A DNA stretch of 32,509 nucleotides from Lachnospiraceae bacterium (lineage in GTDB: Bacteria > Bacillota > Clostridia > Lachnospirales > Lachnospiraceae), in contig JAQWCI010000008.1 of NCBI GenBank assembly GCA_028706005.1, positions 1 through 32,509 on the forward strand, read 5' to 3'. Below, piece after piece: positions 8,944 to 15,946 of the stretch. Each line of letters begins with the position of its first letter. The first letter of the stretch is position 1. The notes under the pieces are model-generated. The model worked only from the letters and a program-made list of their open reading frames with translations, made no database searches and was not told the DNA's origin. Made by a program: the position numbers and the translations under genes.

Positions 8944-9086
8944 GTATGTGCCGCATGGTGGGGCAGGATGACAACGTATCGTAGTAAAAAACTGTCAGGT
9001 ACTGCAGTTTTCCATAAAGAGCAGAACATCGAATGATGATATCTGCCGCCAAAGCCAGCGAGTATTCATTAAAAGGAGGTACCTTT
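8944..9086 (+). promoter_or_regulatory. Structured 5' leader of rplU, candidate ribosomal protein L21 leader
   Basis: About 140 nt between predicted start site and rplU; hairpins AAAACTG/CAGTTTT (8988-9011), GCAGA..CATC-gaat-GATG..TCTGC (9021-9046), and AAAGG-aggta-CCTTT overlapping the Shine-Dalgarno. Assignment to the known L21 leader class not verified. Confidence 0.45.
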
Positions 9087-9392
9087 ATGTACGCGATTAT
9101 TGCAACAGGAGGCAAACAGTACAAGGTTTCGGAAGGCGATGTAGTCAGAGTCGAGAAGCTTGATTGTGAGCCCGGTAAAACAGTCACATTTGATCAGGTC
9201 CTTGCGATCAGTGGTGACACTCTGAAAGTGGCAGGTGATGTAGCAGGAGCAACTGTTACCGGAACTGTTATGGATCAGGGCAAAGCTAAGAAAGTAATCG
9301 TTTATAAGTACAAGCCGAAGACCGGATATCACAAGAAGAATGGTCACAGACAGGCTTATACAGCAGTCAAGATCGATAAGATCAACGCATGA
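9087..9392 (+). CDS. rplU: 50S ribosomal protein L21
   Basis: [25 protein letters not shown]...[24 protein letters not shown]; start after AAAAGGAGG, downstream of the ORF-track start. Confidence 0.97.
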   Translation: MYAIIATGGKQYKVSEGDVVRVEKLDCEPGKTVTFDQVLAISGDTLKVAGDVAGATVTGTVMDQGKAKKVIVYKYKPKTGYHKKNGHRQAYTAVKIDKINA

Positions 9393-9405
9393 TCAGACAA
9401 AAGAG

Positions 9406-9738
9406 ATGATCAGGATTCAGATAGAGAAAAACAGGAACGGAAGTTATAGTTCATTCGTCTGTAAAGGTCACGCAGATTACGCAAAGGAAGGCTCTGATGT
9501 TGTATGTGCCGGTGTTTCAGCACTGGTGATAAACACAGTAAACTGCCTGGAGGATCTGCTGGGAGAGAAAATCTCAGTGACATTCGACGAAGAGAACGGC
9601 GGAGATATAGAATGCAGACTGCTCGATATACCTTCTGAGAATGCTTCTTTCCTTATCGATTGCATGATCCACGGATTTGACTGGATCATCGGGCAGTACG
9701 GCAGAAAATATCTGGATTATGAAATTAAGGAGGCGTAA
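9406..9738 (+). CDS. prp: Ribosomal-processing cysteine protease Prp (YsxB)
   Basis: [20 protein letters not shown] with conserved His and Cys; located between rplU and rpmA. Confidence 0.93.
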   Translation: MIRIQIEKNRNGSYSSFVCKGHADYAKEGSDVVCAGVSALVINTVNCLEDLLGEKISVTFDEENGGDIECRLLDIPSENASFLIDCMIHGFDWIIGQYGRKYLDYEIKEA

Positions 9739-9740
9739 CA

Positions 9741-10028
9741 ATGTTAAATTTAGACCTTCAATTCTTCGCTCATAAAAAGGGACTCGGCTCTACAAAGAAC
9801 GGCCGTGATTCCAATTCCAAGAGACTTGGAGCGAAAAGAGCTGACGGGCAGTTCGTAAAAGCCGGCAATATACTATACAGACAGCGCGGAACCAAGATCC
9901 ATCCCGGCACTAATGTCGGAATCGGCGGGGATGATACCCTGTTCGCAAAAGCTGACGGAGTTCTGAGATATGAACGCGTAGGCAAGACCGATACAAGAGC
10001 TTCTGTCCATCCGGTCGAGGACAAGTAA
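9741..10028 (+). CDS. rpmA: 50S ribosomal protein L27 with cleavable N-terminal extension
   Basis: [60 protein letters not shown]. Confidence 0.97.
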   Translation: MLNLDLQFFAHKKGLGSTKNGRDSNSKRLGAKRADGQFVKAGNILYRQRGTKIHPGTNVGIGGDDTLFAKADGVLRYERVGKTDTRASVHPVEDK

Positions 10029-10045
10029 GTAAAAGAGTTTTTACG

Positions 10046-10074
10046 GGCTTCGGACAATGCTCCGGAGCCTTTTT
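10046..10074 (+). terminator. Rho-independent terminator after rpmA
   Basis: GGCTTCGGA-caatgc-TCCGGAGCC followed by TTTTT. Confidence 0.85.
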
Positions 10075-10134
10075 GTTTTGTTGGAACAGGATGTCCGGTG
10101 ATCAGTAATCGCCGGCAATATGGAGATATAAAAA

Positions 10135-11433
10135 ATGGCATTCACGGATAAAGCCAGAATAATTGTAAGCAGTGGCAGGGGTGGTAATGGGCATATTTCT
10201 TTCAGAAGAGAGAAATTTGTACCGGCAGGAGGGCCTGACGGCGGAGATGGCGGAAACGGCGGAGATGTTATATTCGCTGTGGATGAAGGGCTCAACACGC
10301 TTGAAGATTTCAGACACGCACTAAAGTTCTCTGCAGAAAACGGTGAGGATGGCGGTAAGAAAAAGTGTTCAGGAAAGTGTGGCGCGGATCTTACCCTCAA
10401 AGTTCCTGAAGGCACAGTTATAAAAGACTTTGCTACCGGAAAAGTAATCGCCGATATGTCAGGCGATTGCAAAGAATATCTTCTACTTAAGGGCGGCCAT
10501 GGTGGAAATGGCAATCAGCATTACGCAACGTCAACGATGCAGGCACCGAAATACGCTCAGCCAGGACAGCCTGCGAGAACTATTGAACTGCAGCTTGAAC
10601 TTAAGGTCATTGCTGATGTCGGTCTTGTAGGTTTTCCCAATGTTGGTAAATCTACATTGCTTTCAATGGTCAGCAATGCCAGACCGAAGATCGCAAATTA
10701 TCATTTCACAACGCTTTCGCCTATCCTTGGTGTAGTAGATCTTGATGATGCCCAGGGTTTTGTAATGGCAGACATACCAGGGCTTATAGAGGGGGCTGCG
10801 GAAGGCGTCGGACTCGGAGATGAATTCCTTGCACACATAGAGCGTACAAAGATGCTGGTACATGTAGTGGATGCGTCAGGCTCTGAAGGCCGTGATCCGA
10901 TCGAAGATATTGAGGCTATAAATAAAGAACTCAATGCGTACAGTATTGATCTCACTAAGAAGAAACAGGTAATAGCTGCAAACAAAACAGATCTGATCCC
11001 GGCAGATACTGATCCTGATCCGGTACAGAGAATACGCGATAAATACGAACCTCTTGGAATCAGAGTTTTTGCAATCTCAGCAGCTACTAATTCAGGTATT
11101 CGTGAGATGCTTTATTATATCAGCGGTGAGCTTCAGAAAATGCCGCGTGGCGCAAATGTCTTTTCACAGGAATATGACCCTGAAGAAGCTATTGCAAAGA
11201 TGGATGACAGCTTTACGGTGGGGTATGATGAAGAAAAGGGAGAGTATGTCGTCGAGGGAGCGCGGATCGAGCGCATGCTCAACAATACGAATCTCAGCAC
11301 AGAGAAGGGCTTCCGCTTCTTCCAGAAATTCATGGAAGACAATGGAATAATAAGCATGCTGAAGGAAGAAGGACTAAAGGAAGGCGATACAGTAAGGCTC
11401 TACGGACATTCGTTCGAGTATTACGAGAGCTGA
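10135..11433 (+). CDS. obgE: Obg/CgtA GTPase
   Basis: Glycine-rich Obg fold, GFPNVGKST, DIPGLIEGAAEGVGLGDEFLAHIERT, C-terminal Obg_CgtA-like region. Confidence 0.97.
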   Translation: MAFTDKARIIVSSGRGGNGHISFRREKFVPAGGPDGGDGGNGGDVIFAVDEGLNTLEDFRHALKFSAENGEDGGKKKCSGKCGADLTLKVPEGTVIKDFATGKVIADMSGDCKEYLLLKGGHGGNGNQHYATSTMQAPKYAQPGQPARTIELQLELKVIADVGLVGFPNVGKSTLLSMVSNARPKIANYHFTTLSPILGVVDLDDAQGFVMADIPGLIEGAAEGVGLGDEFLAHIERTKMLVHVVDASGSEGRDPIEDIEAINKELNAYSIDLTKKKQVIAANKTDLIPADTDPDPVQRIRDKYEPLGIRVFAISAATNSGIREMLYYISGELQKMPRGANVFSQEYDPEEAIAKMDDSFTVGYDEEKGEYVVEGARIERMLNNTNLSTEKGFRFFQKFMEDNGIISMLKEEGLKEGDTVRLYGHSFEYYES

Positions 11434-11458
11434 ACACCAGACACGGAGGAACACTAAA

Positions 11459-11758
11459 ATGGAATTATCAAGTAAGCAGAGGGCTTTTCTTATGAGCCTC
11501 GCAAATGACATAGACCCTGTCGTTCAGATAGGCAAGAACGGAGTGAGTCCTGAAGCAGTGAAGTCAGCTGATGAAACATTTAATACAAGAGAACTCCTCA
11601 ATGGCTCAGTATTGAAGACAGCACCGGGTGATCCGGGAAGTACAGCGGAAATGCTCGCCGGTCGTTGCAGGGCAACTGTTGTCAAGGTCATTGGCAGAAA
11701 ATTCATCCTTTATAGAAGAAATAACGACGATCCGAGGATAGAACTTCCTGAAGCGTGA
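11459..11758 (+). CDS. yhbY: CRS1-YhbY RNA-binding protein
   Basis: LSSKQRAFLMSLANDIDPVVQIGKNGVSPEAVKSADETFNTRELL...GRKFILYR. Confidence 0.92.
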   Translation: MELSSKQRAFLMSLANDIDPVVQIGKNGVSPEAVKSADETFNTRELLNGSVLKTAPGDPGSTAEMLAGRCRATVVKVIGRKFILYRRNNDDPRIELPEA

Positions 11759-11776
11759 TCATGGAGCTTAGTGTAT

Positions 11777-12388
11777 ATGAGAAAAATTGGAATCATGGGT
11801 GGGACTTTTGACCCGGTACATCTTGGACATCTTATTATCGCAGAAGCGGCGCTTGATGCTGCCGGACTTGATGAGGTCAGGTTCGTTCCATGCGGACGAC
11901 CTTATTTCAAGGATGAAAGATGTGACAAAGTTTCAGACGCTGAAGACAGGCTGGAAATGTGCCGCCTGGCAGTAAATGACAACCCACGATTCACTGTATC
12001 TGATATTGAAGTGAAGCGCAGAGGCAAAACATATACATACGAAACGATGGAAGAACTTAAGGCGGGAGAGCCTGATTCGGAGTTCTCATTTATCTGCGGA
12101 GCCGACAGTGTTGTAAGCATGAGCAGATGGTATTTACCTGAAAGGATTTTCAGGGCCTGTTCTATCCTGGCTGCTGTAAGGGATGACGAGACGGACAGAA
12201 AATGTTTTGACACAGAGATCAAAAAGCTGCATCATGAATATGGAGCTGATATCAGTTTCCTTCCTGTGCCGAATATCGGTATATCTTCAACGGATATCAG
12301 AGAGCGTATAAAAAGCGGAAAATCTGTAAGATATCTGACGATGAACAACGTCATGGAATACATAGAAAGAAAAGGACTTTACAGATAG
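11777..12388 (+). CDS. nadD: Nicotinate-nucleotide adenylyltransferase
   Basis: KIGIMGGTFDPVHLGHLIIAEAAL, FICGADSVVSMSRWYLPERIF, ISSTDIRERIKSGKSVRYL. GTG at 11771 is an alternative start. Confidence 0.96.
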   Translation: MRKIGIMGGTFDPVHLGHLIIAEAALDAAGLDEVRFVPCGRPYFKDERCDKVSDAEDRLEMCRLAVNDNPRFTVSDIEVKRRGKTYTYETMEELKAGEPDSEFSFICGADSVVSMSRWYLPERIFRACSILAAVRDDETDRKCFDTEIKKLHHEYGADISFLPVPNIGISSTDIRERIKSGKSVRYLTMNNVMEYIERKGLYR

Positions 12389-12973
12389 ATGGATAAAACT
12401 GTCAGAGTTAAAATGGTAAAGGCACTTGAAAAGGAGCTGAATTACAAACGTTTTATCCATACGATGGGAGTGGCTTATACAGCCACAGCGCTTGCAATGC
12501 GCTATGGTGCTGATGTTGATAAGGCTGAGATGGCAGGTCTCCTTCATGACTGTGCAAAGTGTAAGAGCATAGATTCCATGCAGTCGATATGTAGAAAAGC
12601 AGGTGCATCCGTAAGTAACGCAGAAAAGAACAATCCGGCGCTTCTTCATTCGAAGGCAGGAGCAATTCTGGCAAGGACAGATTACGAAATTGAAGACAAT
12701 GAAATCCTTAGTGCTATAATGTGGCATACGACCGGGAAACCTGATATGTCGCTGCTGGATAAGATAGTTTTTATTTCCGACTACATTGAGCCGACAAGAT
12801 GTACGGCTCCGCGGCTCCCGGAAATGAGAGAGGCCGCGTTCAGGGACATTGACGAAGCACTGATAATGATACTGGAAGACACGTTGTCGTATTTGAAATC
12901 TACGGGCTGTGATATAGACCTGATGACAGAAGAAACATACGAGTATTATATAAATAAAAAGAGACTTGAATAA
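12389..12973 (+). CDS. yqeK: HD-domain YqeK-family hydrolase
   Basis: RFIHTMGVAYTATALAMRYG, AGLLHDCAK, WHTTGKPDMSLLDKIVFISDYIEPTR. Confidence 0.94.
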   Translation: MDKTVRVKMVKALEKELNYKRFIHTMGVAYTATALAMRYGADVDKAEMAGLLHDCAKCKSIDSMQSICRKAGASVSNAEKNNPALLHSKAGAILARTDYEIEDNEILSAIMWHTTGKPDMSLLDKIVFISDYIEPTRCTAPRLPEMREAAFRDIDEALIMILEDTLSYLKSTGCDIDLMTEETYEYYINKKRLE

Positions 12974-13021
12974 TCGCGCCGACATAAGGAATCATGGCGC
13001 CATGCATGGGAGGAACATAAT

Positions 13022-13390
13022 TTGTCTGAAAAAAGCGTATTGAAGCAGTCAAGAGAAATGGCCAAAATGGCTGTAGAAGCACTTAAGGATCATAAGGCGG
13101 AAGATATCAGGGCAATTGACATCAGCGATGTCAGCGTATTAGCAGATTATTTCATTATTGCTAATGGATCTAATCACACTCAGATTCAAGCTCTTGCAGA
13201 TGCTGTTGAAGAACAGCTCGGCAGAGCCGGACATCCGTGTAAACAGGTGGAAGGATATGACAACGCATCATGGGTGCTCCTGGATTTCGGAGATGTTATT
13301 GTACATGTTTTTGATAAAGAGAACCGTCTTCTTTATGACATAGAGAGAATATGGCGCGATGGAAAAACGATAGATCCAGACGAGCTGTAA
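13022..13390 (+). CDS. rsfS: Ribosome silencing factor RsfS
   Basis: KAEDIRAIDISDVSVLADYFIIANGSNHTQIQALADAVEEQL...WVLLDFGDVIVHVFDKENRLLYDIERIW; TTG start after GGGAGG. Confidence 0.95.
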   Translation: MSEKSVLKQSREMAKMAVEALKDHKAEDIRAIDISDVSVLADYFIIANGSNHTQIQALADAVEEQLGRAGHPCKQVEGYDNASWVLLDFGDVIVHVFDKENRLLYDIERIWRDGKTIDPDEL

Positions 13391-13417
13391 GCGTGAAAAT
13401 ATAAAAATATGGTATTA

Positions 13418-13448
13418 AAAAATGCAGACCACAAAGGTCTGCATTTTT
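13418..13448. terminator. Bidirectional terminator between rsfS and lexA
   Basis: Perfect 13-bp arms AAAAATGCAGACC-acaaa-GGTCTGCATTTTT. Confidence 0.9.
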
Positions 13449-13449
13449 A

Positions 13450-14064
13450 TTACATGAGTCTGAATACTCCGAAGACTTTGCCGATAATAACGCAATTGTC
13501 AACTATGATAGGATCCATACTGTCATTCTCAGGCTGAAGACGTATGTGATCTTTTTCTTTATAGAAACGTTTTACTGTTGCCGAATCATCAATAAGAGCA
13601 ACTATTATCTCACCGTTCTGTGCTGTGTTGCAGCTGTTAACGAATATAAGATCTCCATCGAATATACCGGCATTTATCATTGAATCCCCGTGGACTCTCA
13701 GAGCAAATGATTCACCACGCGGTACCATGTCTGATGGAACAGGGTAGTAGCTGTCAATATTCTGCTCAGCCAGAATAGGAAGTCCAGCAGCGACCTGCCC
13801 CACAACAGGAATGGAGACCATCTCAGTTCTGACCATCTGAAAACTGTCATCACAGATCTCAATTGCACGGGGTTTTGTAGGATCCCTCCTTATATATCCG
13901 TTCTTCTCAAGCGTTTCCAGATGAGAATGGACAGAAGAAGTCGATTTAAGATGAACAGCATCACAGATCTCGCGGACGGTAGGTGGATATCCGGTCCTCA
14001 GTGTCTCTGATTTTATGTATTCAAGAATTTCACTTTGCTTGGGGGTTATTCTTCCGTTCTGCAT
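13450..14064 (-). CDS. lexA: LexA repressor
   Basis: QSEILEYIKSETLRTGYPPTVREICDAVHLKSTSSVHSHL; cleavage-site VAAGLPI; catalytic GDSMINAGI and SATVKRF. Confidence 0.97.
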   Translation of the reverse strand: MQNGRITPKQSEILEYIKSETLRTGYPPTVREICDAVHLKSTSSVHSHLETLEKNGYIRRDPTKPRAIEICDDSFQMVRTEMVSIPVVGQVAAGLPILAEQNIDSYYPVPSDMVPRGESFALRVHGDSMINAGIFDGDLIFVNSCNTAQNGEIIVALIDDSATVKRFYKEKDHIRLQPENDSMDPIIVDNCVIIGKVFGVFRLM

Positions 14065-14120
14065 AGTTATACGTTACCTCCATATCAGAAGATGGATCAT
14101 ATTTTTGAAATATTAAAGTC

Positions 14121-14148
14121 AGTATAACAGAAGTCAGAATAAAAGCAA
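14121..14148 (-). promoter_or_regulatory. lexA promoter (TTGCTT-N16-TATACT with extended -10 TGT)
   Basis: Minus strand TTGCTT at 14148-14143, 16-nt spacer, TATACT at 14126-14121. Confidence 0.6.
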
Positions 14149-14158
14149 ACATATATTC

Positions 14159-14172
14159 CGAAAATATGTTCG
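14159..14172. promoter_or_regulatory. LexA/SOS box CGAAAATATGTTCG
   Basis: One mismatch from Gram-positive consensus CGAACRNRYGTTYG; next to lexA. Confidence 0.75.
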
Positions 14173-14180
14173 ATTAGTTG

Positions 14181-14209
14181 TTGACAATCGAATGCACGTT
14201 CGATATAAT
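14181..14209 (+). promoter_or_regulatory. LysM/YneA-like gene promoter, consensus TTGACA-N17-TATAAT
   Basis: TTGACA 14181-14186, 17-nt spacer, TATAAT 14204-14209. Confidence 0.88.
14189..14202. promoter_or_regulatory. LexA/SOS box CGAATGCACGTTCG inside the promoter spacer
   Basis: One mismatch from consensus; lies between -35 and -10. Confidence 0.85.
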
Positions 14210-14220
14210 TTCTCTTGTAC

Positions 14221-14234
14221 AGAACGAATGTTCG
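14221..14234. promoter_or_regulatory. LexA/SOS box AGAACGAATGTTCG downstream of the -10
   Basis: Perfect GAAC-N4-GTTC core, one mismatch from consensus. Confidence 0.8.
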
Positions 14235-14269
14235 AATGAATCTGAAGCTCTTACAGGAGGTCGCCGGTC

Positions 14270-14683
14270 ATGGATAGAAGATATGAATACAGCAATGGCA
14301 GATATGGGTACAATTACAACAGAAGCAGAGCAATCGCAGCCAAACGTGCTGAAAAAGGCAGAAGAGCCGAAATCATACTTATTACGGCTGCTTTCTCAAT
14401 ACTTGCTGCAATCATTTTTGTTATATCCGGAGTCCGTTCAATAGCTTCTGAACGCAATACAGAAACCGATTATAAATATTACAAGAGCGTAACTGTTTCT
14501 TACGGTGAAGATCTTGATGAAATAGTTGATCAGTATTACAGCTCTGATCACTATTCTGATCATGATGATTACGTTGACGAATTGTGCTCGATCAATGATG
14601 TTAAATACAGCGCAGATGGTTATGAACTGCATCCGGGAGATCATATTATAGTTGCATATTATTCAGATACTTGTATTCACTGA
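14270..14683 (+). CDS. YneA-like LysM-domain membrane protein, predicted SOS cell-division suppressor
   Basis: One TM segment (IILITAAFSILAAIIFVISGV) followed by a LysM-like domain (KSVTVSYGEDLDEIVDQYY...INDVKYSADGYELHPGDHIIV); divergent from lexA; RBS AGGAGG. Confidence 0.78.
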   Translation: MDRRYEYSNGRYGYNYNRSRAIAAKRAEKGRRAEIILITAAFSILAAIIFVISGVRSIASERNTETDYKYYKSVTVSYGEDLDEIVDQYYSSDHYSDHDDYVDELCSINDVKYSADGYELHPGDHIIVAYYSDTCIH

Positions 14684-15825
14684 TTGCTTTCCTGCTCTTG
14701 ATTTTTAATAATACCCGGTTCATTTTTTTTGATTTCCAAATGAGCAGCCTCGGTTTTTACCTTGTCAGGAACATCTTCACGGAGCTTTACAACGTTTGCG
14801 GCGCTGCGCCTGCGATCCTCCTCAATGGCGGCATAGTGTTTCCTGGTTGTATTGACATCTTTGTGGCCGAGAACATCGGCAACAAGATAAATATCACCTG
14901 TTTCGCGGTAAAGACTTGTTCCATAGGTGCTCCGGAGCTTATGAGGAGTGATCTTTTTGAGAGTAGTTACTCTGGAAGCATATTTCTTTACAAGGTTCTC
15001 TACAGCGCGTACAGTTAATCGTCTATCCTGAAGTGAAAGGAATAGTGCATTTTCATTTCCAGTTACAGGAATTAGCTTTTCTCTTTGCCTGAGATATTCT
15101 TTCAGAGCTTTTTCTACTTCGTCTCCGAAATACACGATCGCTTCATACCCGCCCTTGCGGTGAATCTTGATTCCGTTCTCGTTGAAATCTATATCCTGAA
15201 TATCAAGTCCGACACATTCGGAAACACGGATGCCAGTTCCGAGCATCAGCGTAAGGATAGCAATATCACGGATCCTGGTTCGTTCGTGGAAAGCAAGTTC
15301 ATGTTTTGTGAGAGAGGCACCGGAGTCGACCTGATCGAGCAGAATAGCGACTTCATCCGGTTCAAGTCTGATTATTGCCTTTTCATGCTGCTTTGGAAGC
15401 GGTATCTTTTCGGCCACATCTTCATCAATCTGTTCTGAGCAGTAGAAATAGTGAAACATTTTGCGAATAGTTGACAGCTTTCTTGCCTTACCACGTTCAT
15501 CATTTGTTATGATTTTGCCGCCTTTTTCATAATATGTGCAGTATTCAAGGTATTCTTCTATATCTTCCTTCTGAATATATTTGAGAATATCAATGGAGTA
15601 ATCAGTAATTTCCTGCTTTTTGCATGCTGGATTAGTGTTATGAAGGAACTCAAAGAAAACACGGAGATCATAGGCGTAAGCAAGTCTGGTGCGTGGAAGA
15701 GTGTTCTGCTCGATTCCACGGAAAAACTGGCGGCAGAAGCGAGGAAGTGTATCGAGAACTGCGCGCATCTTGAGAGTGTTCTCTCTGTCTTTTTCTTCAT
15801 AATATTTATCAGTCTGTCCCTGCAT
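14677..15825 (-). CDS. Tyrosine-type site-specific recombinase (phage integrase family)
   Basis: LMLGTGIRVSECVGLDIQDID, TPHKLRSTYGTSLY, LVADVLGHKDVNTTRKHYAAI (R...HxxR...H...Y). ATG at 15825 preferred; ORF extends to 15834. Confidence 0.92.
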   Translation of the reverse strand: MQGQTDKYYEEKDRENTLKMRAVLDTLPRFCRQFFRGIEQNTLPRTRLAYAYDLRVFFEFLHNTNPACKKQEITDYSIDILKYIQKEDIEEYLEYCTYYEKGGKIITNDERGKARKLSTIRKMFHYFYCSEQIDEDVAEKIPLPKQHEKAIIRLEPDEVAILLDQVDSGASLTKHELAFHERTRIRDIAILTLMLGTGIRVSECVGLDIQDIDFNENGIKIHRKGGYEAIVYFGDEVEKALKEYLRQREKLIPVTGNENALFLSLQDRRLTVRAVENLVKKYASRVTTLKKITPHKLRSTYGTSLYRETGDIYLVADVLGHKDVNTTRKHYAAIEEDRRRSAANVVKLREDVPDKVKTEAAHLEIKKNEPGIIKNQEQESNQ

Positions 15826-15851
15826 CAATACCACCCATATGAGAATAAATG

Positions 15852-15891
15852 TGCTAAAATGTATTATCTTTGTATAGATTGTATTTTAGCA
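15852..15891. repeat. Inverted repeat TGCTAAAAT-N22-ATTTTAGCA at the recombinase promoter
   Basis: Perfect 9-bp arms; the right arm contains the predicted minus-strand -10. Confidence 0.6.
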
Positions 15892-15911
15892 TCAATGTGT
15901 TTCTTTCTCAA
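15883..15911 (-). promoter_or_regulatory. Recombinase promoter (TTGAGA-N17-TAAAAT)
   Basis: Minus strand TTGAGA 15911-15906, 17-nt spacer, TAAAAT 15888-15883. Confidence 0.65.
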
Positions 15912-15919
15912 CCAAATGC

Positions 15920-15933
15920 AGAACACTTGTTCG
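15920..15933. promoter_or_regulatory. LexA-box-like site AGAACACTTGTTCG
   Basis: Perfect GAAC-N4-GTTC core; two mismatches from CGAACRNRYGTTYG. Confidence 0.55.
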
Positions 15934-15946
15934 GGAGACGACTAAT

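Noticed and set aside
9033-9086. Upstream extension of L21 in the ORF track
   Set aside because: The standard L21 start [14 protein letters not shown] is at 9087 after a strong AAAAGGAGG; the upstream part lies in the leader.
10041-10514. 157-aa minus-strand ORF
   Set aside because: Antisense to the glycine-rich obgE start, giving a Pro/Ser-rich artefact; crosses the rpmA terminator.
12287-12985. 232-aa minus-strand ORF
   Set aside because: Fully antisense to nadD end and yqeK; the plus-strand genes have clear family motifs.
14677-15946. Recombinase as evidence of a prophage or integrative element
   Set aside because: No cargo, tRNA attachment site, flanking direct repeats or phage/conjugation genes; flanking genes are ordinary chromosomal genes.
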